In this document: positions 38,501 through 45,373 of the stretch, in pieces
Layout of the letters: every line of letters starts with the position of its first letter
How positions within the stretch are numbered: the stretch's first letter is position 1
Assembly (NCBI GenBank): GCA_012295275.1
Contig: CM022676.1
Span: 11,643,160-11,707,159 of the forward strand
From: Chrysomallon squamiferum
Lineage: Eukaryota; Mollusca; Gastropoda; Neomphalida; Peltospiridae
DNA length: 64,000 nt
Direction of reading: 5' to 3'
Notes under the pieces: model-generated
Databases searched by the model: none
What the model was told of the DNA's origin: nothing
Seen by the model: only the letters and a program-made list of their open reading frames with translations
Translations under genes and position numbers: made by a program

Positions 38501-41357
38501 TTAAATATTCAATTATTTTGTTAATGTTATAAAAAAATATATATATAAACCGATGTAAATTCTGACTACGTAAACATTCCTATTTAGTTTTACCACTCAA
38601 AACATTCACAAAATTAAAATCTGTCTGCCAGCTTGTTTTGCGAAACTCTCTGAAGAGCCCTGGGCTAGAACGGGAGAAAGATAATAATGAGAACTAAAAA
38701 ATGAGCTTTTCTCACTTCTCCTCCTGCCAGAGGCACGTTGGTATTTTTAATTTTCCAGCTCATTGCAGGAACCGGGTCGCCCCTAGCAACGCATTTCAAC
38801 ACAGCAGCGCTATGTGCAGGTTTTGACACGTCCTCAATTGGATCAATGGTGGGTGGAACTGGAAAAAAGTCAAATAAAAATATCATGCGTTTACTCTGAA
38901 ATTCAAACATCGTTTCACTTGATGGTCTGTCCGAGACGACGGTAAACATTTAAAAATGTTTACAACTATTAACTTTCTGACTCTGACAATTGTCAGTGAA
39001 TAAAGTCACACAAATGTATGAATTATTTACGATTACAGTAGCCTTACACACACCCAAAACATCAACAGAGGTATTATCCCCATTGATGTATATCTCATAC
39101 ATCACAAAACATTAACATGAAACGTAACTGATACATACCTACAACACAGGCATCACTGATGTATCTCATACATCATAAAACATTAACATGAAACGTAACT
39201 GATACATACCTACAACACAGACATCCCTGATGTATCTCATACATCACAAAACATTAACATGAAACGTAACTGATACATACCTACAACATCAACACATCCC
39301 TGATGTATCTCATACATCATAAATCATTAACATGAAACGTAACTGATACATACCTACAACATCAACAGACATCCCTGATGTATCTCATACATCATAAAAC
39401 ATTAACATGAACCCTTACTGATACATACCTACAACACAGACATCACTGATGTATCTCATACATCATAAAACATTAACATGAACCGTAACTGATACATACC
39501 TACAACATCAACACAGACATCACTGATGTATCTCATACATCATAAAACATTAACATGAACCCTTACTGATACATACCTACAACATCAACACTGACATCAC
39601 TGATGTATCCCACACACTTTAAAACATTTAATATAAAAGCAGGTTATCACTTACCTACAACATCGACATTGACATCAGCAGAGGCGTTGCCACCCTTGTT
39701 GTAAGCCATACACACGTACAAGCCCTCATCTGTGTCTTTGAGTTTCTCTATGATAAGAATTCCATTCGTCTCATCTATCTGGTACTGTGGCCCATTCTGC
39801 AGCGCTATCTTTGACTGACCCTGTAACAGTTGTAACCAACACTTAGCTTTCTTAGCAAGAGACAGAGACTGACAGAGAGAGACAGAGACAGAGACAGAGA
39901 CAGAGAGAGAGACAAAAAGAGAAAGAGACAGAGAGAGAAAGAGAAAGAGAGAGAGAGAAAGAAAGAAAGAAAGACAGACAGAGAGAGAGAGTAATAAGAT
40001 GCAAGAGAGTAATAAGATGCAAGACAGATGGATGGACAGACAGGAATGTAACACGATGGAAGAGAAAATAAGAGGAAAAGAAAAGATGGAGAAAAGATGG
40101 AGATTAGAAGGATAAGACAAAGAAACAATGTTTACCTTGAAGAATTTGAACTTTGGCTGGGGGTCTCCTGAAGCCTCACATTTCATCTCAAAACGTTTTC
40201 CAGCGATTGCATTCGAGATGACTGGTCCACGAACCATGCTGGGTGGAACTGGAAAAACAGAGCACACATGTTGTTCAACTGTATGACACAGCTCTGTCTA
40301 CATTCACATGAGAATTAGCAGTAACAGATGTTTCATATCTGCCTTCCCATAAACTGATTTATCAAAAAGCTGTGTTACGGAACACTGAAGTGACAAGGAA
40401 ATGGAACAACTCCACTGGGAGAATTATCTCCCCTTAAAGTCACAGGCTTTCTTATGCAAAGAATTATTATTATTAATACTACTAATAATAAAAATTGTAA
40501 CAATAAATAAATAAATAAAATGTCACCTACTTCTCACTTTGACTGTTATTTCATGTGACTGAAAGTCTCCAAAGTTTTGGACATACACCATACAGACATA
40601 GATACCATTGTCAGCCTCAGTGATATTCTTAATCATCAGTCCATTTGACTTCTGTACTATTCTCTCTCCTGAAACAAAACAGTACAGTCACCTGAATAAA
40701 GTAGTGTATATTAACTGTACAAGTCACCTGAATAAAGTAGTGTATATTAACTGTACAAGTCACCTGAATAAAGTAATGTATATTAACTGTACAATACAGT
40801 CACCTGAATAAAGTAATGTATATTAACTGTACAACAGTCACCTGAATAAAGTAATGTATATTAACTGTACAGTACAGTCACCTTAATAAAGTAATGTATA
40901 TTAACTGTACAGTACAGTCACCTGAATAAAGTAATGTATATTAACTGTACAATACAGTCACCTGAATAAAGTAATGTATATTAACTGTACAATACATTCA
41001 CCTGAATAAAGTAATGTATATTAACTGTACAGAACAGTCACCTGAATAAAGTAATGTATATTAACTGTACAGAACAGTCACCTGAATAAAGTAATGTATA
41101 TTAACTGTACAATACAGTCACCTTAATAAAGTAATGTATATTAACTGTACAGTACAGTCACCTCACTGCTGATTGTGTTGATGTTGCTCTGGGACCTTCT
41201 GGTGATGTGGCTCAGTGGAGCATGTCAGGTAAGCAATTTCCATGAATTACTGATAGCTTCCACAACATCTTTCTTACCATGTTACAGCCTTTTACACACA
41301 ACAGCAAAACTTTACCTGTTATCTTTGTAGTGTCGCAATCACTTCTGCCTTTCAGTA

Positions 41358-41390
<33 letters not shown>

Positions 41391-42818
41391 ACACTATATT
41401 AATAAACAGTTAATTACCTAACTTAATAAGGTTGCCATTCTTGTCCTGCCACTCCACGCTAGGCTGAGGGTTTGCTGTTGCGTCACATTCTATCAGAGCG
41501 TTGGTGTAAATGTTTGGTCTCTGCGTTGTGGGTGAGGTGATTGTGATCCCTCCTGTAACAAACCAAGCATTAAAATGTAGCTCAGATTACCCACTGCCAT
41601 CATCGTATTGGTTGTGGTGGTGGTGGTTGTAGCAGTGGTAGTTTGAACAGTATTGTAACAGTAATAACAGACGTTAATAGTATTTTAGTATTACTACTGT
41701 TGATGGTAATAATAGTAATTGTTGCTGTAGCAATGGTGTGATGATGATGGTGTTAGTAACATAGTAGTAAACATGATAATAGTAGAAGCAGATGTAGCAA
41801 TGATGGTGGTAGTTTAGTAATGGTAGTGGTGGAAGCAGTAACAGTTGATGTAGCAGTAGTGTGATGATGATGGTGTTAGTAGTGTTGTATGAGTAGTACA
41901 GTAGTAGTAGTATAGTAAAAGTAACAGCAGCTGCAGCAATGATGATGTTATTTTAGCAGTAGTTGTGGTAGCAGTAACAGATGTCACTGTGTTGGTGGAA
42001 GCAGTTGTGTCAGTCAAAGTAGTGTGACTGATATGAGAACACCAGAAGCCAATCTGTAAACTCTGTCTTAAATTAAACAAAAAATTAAATTAATGTTGCT
42101 GTCTGTTGCTTTTCAAACAAGTGTGTTTTTGTAAATGTGGGATACACGTACTGTAGATTGACAGCTCAATCGTCTTCTTCAACTCATTGCCATTCACTGT
42201 AGACTTGCAAGTGTAGACTCCCGCATCTGTGTCTTGAACAGGGTTGAATGTTAACCTATTTGTAGATCCTCGCAGAGTGGCTCGCACTCTGAAACAACCA
42301 CAAACATCTCTCATGTTTCTTACTGATTACTTTAAAAACATCAACAATAACAATATTCTGCAATTTGAATCAGTAACTTTTTGTGGGTTTTTTTTTTTTA
42401 ATTTCATTTGTTTTTGTTTTTTGGGGGCATTGTTTTGTTTTTAAATTAAAAGTAATACTGAAAGTGTTTCTGTTTTCAAATATTTTTGCTCTTTATTTTA
42501 ATTTTTATTTAATGAAAGGGGAAAAAAAAAAAGTCTTCTTTTCGTTTCTTTTATAAAATTTTAGAATAATTTAGAAAACAAAAAATACAGAGACCTCTGA
42601 TTTGCTAGTTTCAAAAATTAAAACAATATTAAATAATATGAATGATTAAATTGTTGGGGTTTACCTAGATCTAGTGTCATTGATAACCTGGTCAATGTTG
42701 TTGTACCATTTCAGTGGAACAACTGATTCTGCTCCTTGCAGCTCACAAACAACCATGAAAGGCACACCCACCTTCTTTGGAGGAGCCACATCAGGAGATA
42801 GAGACAGCTCCTGAGCAT
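13326..42818 (-). CDS. NCAM/Fas2-like: NCAM/fasciclin-2/apCAM-type neural cell adhesion molecule (5' end missing)
   Basis: Eighteen exons joined in consistent phase encode about 853 residues: Ig1 (1-98), Ig2 (98-189), Ig3 (189-282), Ig4 (282-386), Ig5 (386-489), FN3-1 (489-591), FN3-2 (591-704), a transmembrane helix (about 710-734) and an acidic tail of about 119 residues ending SDEPKA. Each Ig domain has both disulfide cysteines (e.g. VVCEL and VYTC in Ig1). This is the classic NCAM/FasII/apCAM layout; such proteins mediate homophilic adhesion in axon fasciculation and synapse remodelling. N-glycosylation sequons include NDT, NIT, NAS, NYT, NRT and NST. All domain-boundary introns are phase 1. 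The signal-peptide exon was not found. One base seems to be missing in the Ig5 exon. Alternative juxtamembrane exons and a GPI terminal exon lie in the last large intron. NCAM versus FasII naming cannot be settled by eye. Confidence 0.95.
13455..13606. repeat. (GA)n(GGGAGA)n(GT)n microsatellite in a tail intron
   Basis: About 150 bp, fully contained in the intron between the last two tail exons. It is CT-rich on the transcribed strand and ends about 40 bp from the last exon. Confidence 0.95.
13629..13731 (-). CDS. Exon: cytoplasmic tail, part 3 (highly acidic)
   Basis: Acceptor TTATTGTTATTACAG, donor CAG|GTATAA, phase 2 in and phase 0 out. It encodes [20 protein letters not shown] then [14 protein letters not shown], a Glu/Lys/Pro/Thr-rich PEST-like segment. 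Confidence 0.9.
13838..14116. repeat. Tandem array, unit about 45 bp, next to a tail-exon donor
   Basis: Repeats of AACTGTAAATACAACTGTAA and AAATTACTGAAATAG begin at the donor of the preceding exon. The open frame through the array on the minus strand is a product of periodicity, not a gene. Confidence 0.9.
14118..14186 (-). CDS. Exon: cytoplasmic tail, part 2
   Basis: Acceptor TGATTGCAG, donor AC|GTGAGT, phase 2 in and out. It encodes [20 protein letters not shown] then [12 protein letters not shown] resembles a conserved juxtamembrane NCAM tail segment; the TP dipeptide is a possible proline-directed kinase site. Confidence 0.9.
14697..14886 (-). CDS. Exon: transmembrane helix and start of cytoplasmic tail
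   Basis: Acceptor ATTTTCAATGCAG, donor AG|GTGGGT, phase 1 in and phase 2 out. It encodes [18 protein letters not shown], then [14 protein letters not shown], a single-pass helix resembling the NCAM transmembrane segment. A membrane-proximal GIIWFLQHK and a Gly/Ala-rich stretch ([11 protein letters not shown]) follow. Use of this exon instead of the GPI exon gives the transmembrane isoform. Confidence 0.94.
16306..16480. repeat. (AAT)n/(AGT)n microsatellite
   Basis: Long imperfect AAT run ending in an AGT/AGC run. Confidence 0.95.
18400..18790. repeat. Degenerate TTTAGTTCACATT repeat
   Basis: About ten spaced copies of TAGTTCACA(T/C)T with TACACT/GTACA spacers. No coding signal. Confidence 0.65.
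20220..20415. repeat. Cluster of GGGAGATAACT-type motifs
   Basis: Six copies or variants (AGGGAGATAACTG, AGGGAGGTAACTG, AAGGGAGATAAATC and others) at 25-45 bp spacing inside the last large intron. Confidence 0.6.
22849..23100. repeat. 126-bp direct duplication, two nearly identical copies
   Basis: TGTGCATTCTTTAACACTG and the following roughly 106 bp occur twice head to tail, with few differences. Preceded by degenerate TTGTATGA/TTGTACAATAC units from about 22430. Confidence 0.9.
24169..24269 (-). CDS. Alternative terminal exon: GPI-anchor signal
   Basis: A long T tract and CCTCTTTTCAG precede the exon, which enters in phase 1, exactly matching the donor after FN3-2. It encodes [17 protein letters not shown], then the hydrophobic end [16 protein letters not shown] and a stop. 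Small residues (G-D-G-G) before a spacer and a hydrophobic C-terminus with no cytoplasmic tail are the hallmark of a GPI attachment signal. The exon is a GC-rich island in AT-rich intron. Aplysia apCAM is known to have GPI-linked forms. No clear poly(A) signal was found directly downstream. Confidence 0.82.
27923..27967 (-). CDS. Candidate 45-nt cassette exon
   Basis: Acceptor TGTGTTTGTTTTTTAG with a strong pyrimidine tract; the donor G|GTACTA is weak; phase 1 on both sides. It encodes [15 protein letters not shown], 15 residues, noticeably more balanced in composition than the surrounding intron. Confidence 0.5.
28065..28212. repeat. (CT)n-rich tract with TTTCAATCTCTTTCTCTCTC units
   Basis: Imperfect CT repeat with a higher-order unit containing CCCTTTCAATCTC. 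Purine-rich (GA) on the transcribed strand, about 100 bp upstream (in transcription) of the 45-nt cassette exon candidate. Confidence 0.85.
29220..29490. repeat. Degenerate 60-65-bp tandem repeat, about 5 copies
   Basis: Units share ACCAATGAAATGATATCTA with TCTGAGATGG-like spacers. Located between two candidate cassette exons; no coding signal. Confidence 0.75.
29874..29957 (-). CDS. Candidate 84-nt cassette exon, mucin-like Thr-rich stalk
   Basis: A TTCTAAT branch-point-like motif precedes the acceptor AATTATAG; the donor is G|GTATAT; phase 1 on both sides. It encodes [20 protein letters not shown] then TVVRTVLE, 28 residues that would be heavily O-glycosylated and would lift the adhesive domains off the membrane. 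The Thr run comes from an ACC repeat, so expansion of a microsatellite within an exon is plausible. Vertebrate NCAM has a comparable O-glycosylated muscle-specific insert. Confidence 0.6.
30247..30261 (-). CDS. Weak 15-nt microexon candidate
   Basis: TCTGTGATTAG acceptor and a strong donor AAAG|GTAAGTG, phase 1 on both sides, adding VLMCK. The strong donor is the main argument; the polypyrimidine tract is modest. Confidence 0.2.
31639..31716 (-). CDS. Candidate 78-nt cassette exon, Ser/Thr-rich stalk
   Basis: Acceptor AATGAATGTTACAG, donor G|GTAAGC, phase 1 on both sides. It encodes [20 protein letters not shown] then IVAEVE, 26 residues with no stop. Position, symmetric phase and both consensus splice sites support an in-frame alternative or constitutive stalk exon. 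Confidence 0.6.
33191..33208 (-). CDS. Candidate 18-nt microexon, juxtamembrane cassette
   Basis: Acceptor CATTCATTTCAG, donor G|GTAAGA, phase 1 on both sides. It would insert AVPVSH between FN3-2 and the next exon. Splice sites are good, but a short exon found by eye in 19 kb of intron can arise by chance. Confidence 0.4.
34230..34440 (-). CDS. Exon: fibronectin III-2, second half
   Basis: Acceptor TTGTGTTTCAG; donor G|GTCAGT, a non-consensus +3 base that fits regulated splicing. Phase 0 in, phase 1 out. It encodes [20 protein letters not shown], then [19 protein letters not shown]. It is the last exon common to all predicted isoforms. Confidence 0.92.
34535..34646. repeat. Inverted (TATC)n ... 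(GATA)n microsatellite pair
   Basis: A TATC-rich run faces a complementary GATA run across a short spacer, so the region could fold into a hairpin. Confidence 0.8.
35050..35177 (-). CDS. Exon: fibronectin III-2, first half
   Basis: Acceptor TGTTGTAG, donor AAA|GTGAGC, phase 1 in and phase 0 out. It encodes [20 protein letters not shown], then [20 protein letters not shown], with the conserved FN3 tryptophan. Confidence 0.93.
35595..35735 (-). CDS. Exon: fibronectin III-1, second half
   Basis: Acceptor TGTGTTTCAG, donor C|GTAAGT, phase 1 in and out. It encodes [20 protein letters not shown] followed by [17 protein letters not shown], with the FN3 L-x-x-x-x-x-Y-x-x-x-V-x-A-x-N motif. Confidence 0.94.
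36137..36470. repeat. 330-bp (TG)n/(TCTG)n tract, CA-rich on the transcribed strand, at a splice donor
   Basis: Transcribed as an almost pure CA/CAGA tract starting immediately at the donor of the FN3-1 exon. Long open frames through it (Val/Cys-rich or Thr/His-rich) are artefacts. Confidence 0.95.
36473..36637 (-). CDS. Exon: fibronectin III-1, first half
   Basis: Acceptor TTTCACTTCAG, donor A|GTAAGT, phase 1 in and out. It encodes [20 protein letters not shown], then [20 protein letters not shown], the typical FN3 A-C strand pattern. Confidence 0.94.
36827..36932 (-). CDS. Exon: Ig5, second half
   Basis: Acceptor TTGCATTCAG, donor G|GTGAGT, phase 0 in and phase 1 out. It encodes [20 protein letters not shown], then [15 protein letters not shown], with the F-strand cysteine. 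Confidence 0.94.
36963..37085. repeat. (AAATAAAC)n-type low-complexity tract in the Ig5 intron
   Basis: Runs of AAAT and AAAC units fill much of the short intron that splits Ig5. Confidence 0.9.
37165..37283. repeat. 27-bp tandem array (about 4 copies) derived from the Ig5 exon end and donor
   Basis: Units AGTGAGCACACTGTTAACTA plus AAAACTC repeat directly downstream of the exon. On the transcribed strand they copy GCTCACT and the GAGTTTTTA just inside the intron; the GT of the donor is partly lost in the copies. Confidence 0.85.
37284..37485 (-). CDS. Exon: Ig5, first half, with apparent 1-bp deletion
   Basis: Acceptor TTTTACTTTCAG, donor ACT|GTGAGT. From the phase-1 entry it reads FKPHFTNRT, a good Ig5 start. 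It must then shift by one base to read [20 protein letters not shown] and [17 protein letters not shown] with the B-strand Cys and Trp. With one base added near 37457 (the CC of GCCAGACG), length and phase fit both neighbours. Sequons NRT and NST are present. Confidence 0.88.
37485..37690. repeat. Degenerate duplication of the Ig5 acceptor region
   Basis: TTGACTGAAAGTAAAACGTG and the next 30 or so bases occur at the true acceptor and again about 97 bp upstream in transcription. The segment CTCAGCTTCATGTGTTGTTT recurs four times. The copy retains the TTTTACTTTCAG acceptor sequence. Confidence 0.85.
37999..38167 (-). CDS. Exon: Ig4, second half
   Basis: Acceptor TTGTTAACAG, donor T|GTAAGC, phase 0 in and phase 1 out. 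It encodes [20 protein letters not shown] with the F-strand Cys and an NYT sequon, and ends GSLIVE. It is GC-richer than the flanking introns. Confidence 0.94.
38150..38326. repeat. Tandem duplication, about 50 bp, spanning the Ig4 second-half acceptor
   Basis: CTGAATGATGTCCCCTGTTAA and the following roughly 28 bp occur twice, offset by about 123 bp, nearly unchanged. One copy is the real exon boundary. Confidence 0.88.
38276..38290 (-). CDS. Candidate 15-nt microexon in Ig4 (duplicated acceptor), VASE-like position
   Basis: The first 15 nt of the next exon (GTSFS) and its upstream intron are duplicated here. This copy is flanked by TTAACAG and a donor AGT|GTATGT. It is phase 0 on both sides, so inclusion would add five residues without a shift. 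Vertebrate NCAM has its alternative VASE exon at the equivalent intron. It could equally be a non-functional duplication. Confidence 0.3.
38716..38858 (-). CDS. Exon: Ig4, first half
   Basis: Acceptor TTTTTTCCAG, donor GAA|GTGAGA, phase 1 in and phase 0 out. It encodes [20 protein letters not shown], then [17 protein letters not shown] with the B-strand Cys and C-strand Trp. Confidence 0.94.
39030..39652. repeat. Tandem array, unit 71-78 bp, about 8 copies, derived from the Ig3 exon end and donor
   Basis: Each unit carries ACCTACAACATC followed by a GACATCACTGATGTATC-like stretch on the plus strand. It matches the end of the neighbouring exon plus its splice donor. On the transcribed strand every unit presents TTGTAG|GTATGT, a plausible decoy 5' splice site. 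Units begin near 39137, 39208, 39279, 39352, 39427, 39498 and 39576, with a degenerate one at about 39055. Confidence 0.9.
39655..39820 (-). CDS. Exon: Ig3, second half
   Basis: Acceptor AACTGTTACAG, donor G|GTAAGT, phase 0 in and phase 1 out. It encodes [20 protein letters not shown] with the F-strand Cys and an NAS sequon. Its last roughly 25 bp and donor have been copied several times in the adjoining intron. Confidence 0.94.
39857..39990. repeat. (AG)n/(ACAG)n tract in the Ig3 intron
   Basis: Pyrimidine-rich on the transcribed strand. It lies just upstream of the acceptor of the Ig3 second-half exon. Confidence 0.9.
40136..40248 (-). CDS. Exon: Ig3, first half
   Basis: Acceptor TTTTTCCAG, donor AAG|GTAAAC, phase 1 in and phase 0 out. 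It encodes [20 protein letters not shown], then [17 protein letters not shown]. The B-strand Cys is present, but the usual C-strand Trp is replaced by Phe (KFKFFK). Confidence 0.93.
40531..40668 (-). CDS. Exon: Ig2, second half
   Basis: Acceptor TTTGTTTCAG, donor A|GTAGGT, phase 1 in and out. It encodes [20 protein letters not shown], containing an N-linked sequon (NIT) and the F-strand cysteine, and ends HEITVKVR. A minisatellite begins about 10 bp upstream of the acceptor. Confidence 0.93.
40674..41165. repeat. Minisatellite, unit about 40 bp, about 12 copies, in the Ig2 intron
   Basis: The unit contains CAGTCACCTGAATAAAGTAA and TGTATATTAACTGTACAATA. On the transcribed strand each copy reads TACTTTATTCAG|GTGACTG. 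The copies are highly similar, implying recent expansion. Confidence 0.95.
41418..41552 (-). CDS. Exon: Ig2, first half
   Basis: Acceptor TTGTTACAG, donor G|GTAATT, phase 1 in and out. It encodes [20 protein letters not shown], then [15 protein letters not shown] with the B-strand Cys and C-strand Trp. Confidence 0.93.
41585..42010. repeat. Degenerate GTAGTGGTA-rich repeat in the Ig1-Ig2 intron
   Basis: Loose trinucleotide repetition of GTA, GTG and GAT with larger partial duplications such as GTAGTGTGATGATGATGG. Confidence 0.7.
42152..42288 (-). CDS. Exon: Ig1, second half
   Basis: Acceptor GTTGTTTCAG, donor A|GTACGT, phase 2 in and phase 1 out. It encodes [18 protein letters not shown], the canonical F-strand D-x-G-x-Y-x-C motif, and ends IELSIY. 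Confidence 0.93.
42665..42818 (-). CDS. Exon: Ig1, first half
   Basis: The acceptor is TTTTATTTCAG and the donor AG|GTAA; it enters in phase 1 and leaves in phase 2. It encodes [17 protein letters not shown], then the B-strand cysteine (MVVCEL) and the core tryptophan (LKWYNN). The residues AQELS right after the splice fit the start of a mature protein, so a signal-peptide exon must lie upstream. Confidence 0.9.
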
Positions 42819-42911
42819 CTGAAATAAAAACAAAAAATTGATTTTAACAATTAGTTTGTGAACTTTACTTCCATAGAAGTAATACACTTGATGATACTAG
42901 TTTCAGTAAAG

Positions 42912-43530
42912 AGGACTCTATTATTTCTGTAAGGAGGACTGTACTGTTTCAGTAAAGAGAACTGTACTGTTTCTGTAAAGAGGACTCTACTGTTTCTGTA
43001 AAGACTAATGTTTCTGTAAAGAGAACTGTACTGTTTCTGTGAAGAGAACTCTACTGTTTCTGTAAAGAGGACTCTACTGTTTCTGTAAAGAGGACTGTAC
43101 TGTTTCTGTAAAGAGGACTACTGTTTCTGTAAAGAGAACTGTATTGTTTCTGTAAAGAGGACTGTATTGTTTCTGTAAAGAGGACTCTGTTTCTGTAAAG
43201 AGGACTGTATTGTTTCTGTAAAGAGGACTCTACTGTTTCTGTAAAGAGAACAGTATTGTTTCTGTAAAGAGGACTGTATTGTTTCTGTAAAGAGGACTCT
43301 ACTGTTTCTGTAAAGAGAACTGTACTGTTTCTGTAAAGAGAACTGTATTGTTTCTGTAAAGAGAACTGTACTGTTTCTGTAAAGAGAACTGTATTGTTTC
43401 TGTAAAGAGGACTCTACTGTTTCTGTAAAGAGAACTGTATTGTTTCTGTAAAGAGAACTACAGTATTTCTGTACAGAAAACTTTACTGGTTTCCATAAAG
43501 AGGACTATACTGTTTCTGTAAAGAGGACCA
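42912..43530. repeat. Minisatellite, unit about 23 bp, about 26 copies
   Basis: The unit is ACTGTACTGTTTCTGTAAAG plus AGG. On the transcribed strand each copy carries CCTCTTTACAG, resembling a 3' splice site. It lies about 100 bp upstream of the Ig1 exon. Confidence 0.95.
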
Positions 43531-44369
43531 TTTTAAACAATGTAAGGAATGGAGTGAATTCTGTATGGAAACCTGTGTCAAGAACTCTGTAGATCTCTAC
43601 TGAGAGGACTGTTTGGGTTCTCTGTGTGGGACACTAAACAAAACATTATGTTTATTTTAAATCAGTAGTGGGGGGTTTTCTGTATGCGTGCATATTTACT
43701 AAAAAAAATTGTGCTACTTTAAGTAAGGTTTTGAAAAAGAATGCTGTAATAAATTATGTTTCTGTTAACATTTAAACTGACTTTTCCAGGTTACAAAAGA
43801 TGAAGTATACTCCGAAACTTCTAATTATTGTAAAAATCAGAACTAGGAACATCAAGTCAATGTTCTTAAATCTAACATACAAAATATGACAATTGTTTTC
43901 TCTTGCAGTATAAAATATGTACATATATATATTAAATTAAGTAAGTCTTTTGCGTTCCATTTTTCTGTGGTGCAAAATGCCAGGTTAAGAATTACTGTAT
44001 ATGCTGTGTAAACAGAAGTCCACATTACATCAACAATCTAAAACATACACAAATAAAAAATAATAATAATAATTGTAATAATACAATAAAAATACTTTAA
44101 AAGTCACCAAAGAAAATGCTATGATCTTTATTCTGTGAATTCTGTGAACAACAATTTTAGAACAGGTTTGCGTTGTCTTTATTAGATTATAGACCTAATT
44201 ACTCATGTGTTTGTGTGTAATCTGCTAGGTCACTCTACAAACTGATCATCAAATAACCATTATAACAGGGTAATGGGACAGACCGGATAAACAGTTCTAC
44301 GTAACCGTGGGAACACATCCTGTGGGTCTGGGAGGTGGGAGTTCTGTATAACTGGAGAGTTCCAGATGG

Positions 44370-44403
<34 letters not shown>

Positions 44404-44749
44404 GTTTGGCTTGCAACAGAATTTAGAAAAAGTTAAGAATTTAGGGCAGGATTCACATTTTTTCTTTTCTTCTTTCTTCTGTTCCTAATTTTTTCTTCTT
44501 TTCTTTTTTCTCTTAAATTTATAAAATAAAATAACTGCCACGCCTCTCCCACCCATGTGTGTGTCTGAAAAGAGTCAGGAATGTGACAGGAATGCTGTGC
44601 TGTATATTAAAGTGAGATGGGAGTTGTTGAAATGCAGGCTGCTGTTAAATGTCACACTTACAAATCATCTCTTTTTTTCTTTTTTTTTTAAAGTTCTGAA
44701 CAGTTTTTATATTTATACTTCAGAACCTACATGCCACTGTCTTTGTCTC

Positions 44750-44782
<33 letters not shown>

Positions 44783-45341
44783 CAAACTGAAAGTAATTAG
44801 AATATTAATGTTGTATGTAATAATTCTTTTACATTTTGTGTAAGTTGTGTATATGAGTGCATGCATGTGTTTGAGTGCATGCATGTGTGCATGTGTACAT
44901 GTGTGTCTGTGTGTGTCTGTGTGTGTCCATGCATACATGCATGTGCATGTTATGCTGTGGTAGTCTAGATGTTACAACAAGCAGTGTGTTCCAGGACAGA
45001 GAAAAAAAAAAGCCATGATATTTATGCAGCAATTTGATCTGTCAGTGAAAGGTTATGTGTTCTCTGATTAATAGGAGCCACGTACAGATAACACAGCCAG
45101 CTGTACTAGGTGTGGAACAAGTGAGCGAGCAAGTGAGTAACAGACAAATACACCACAGGACTCAATGTAGGAATGAGTGAGTGAGCGAGTGAGTAAGAGA
45201 AAGTGTAACAGACAAATACACCACAGAACTCAATGTAGGAACAAGTGAAGAACAAGTGAAACGAAAGTAAGAGAATTTCAACACATACAAAATACAATGA
45301 GAAGATGAACAGCTAAAATAATAAAGAAGTAGTGTATGTAT

Positions 45342-45373
<32 letters not shown>

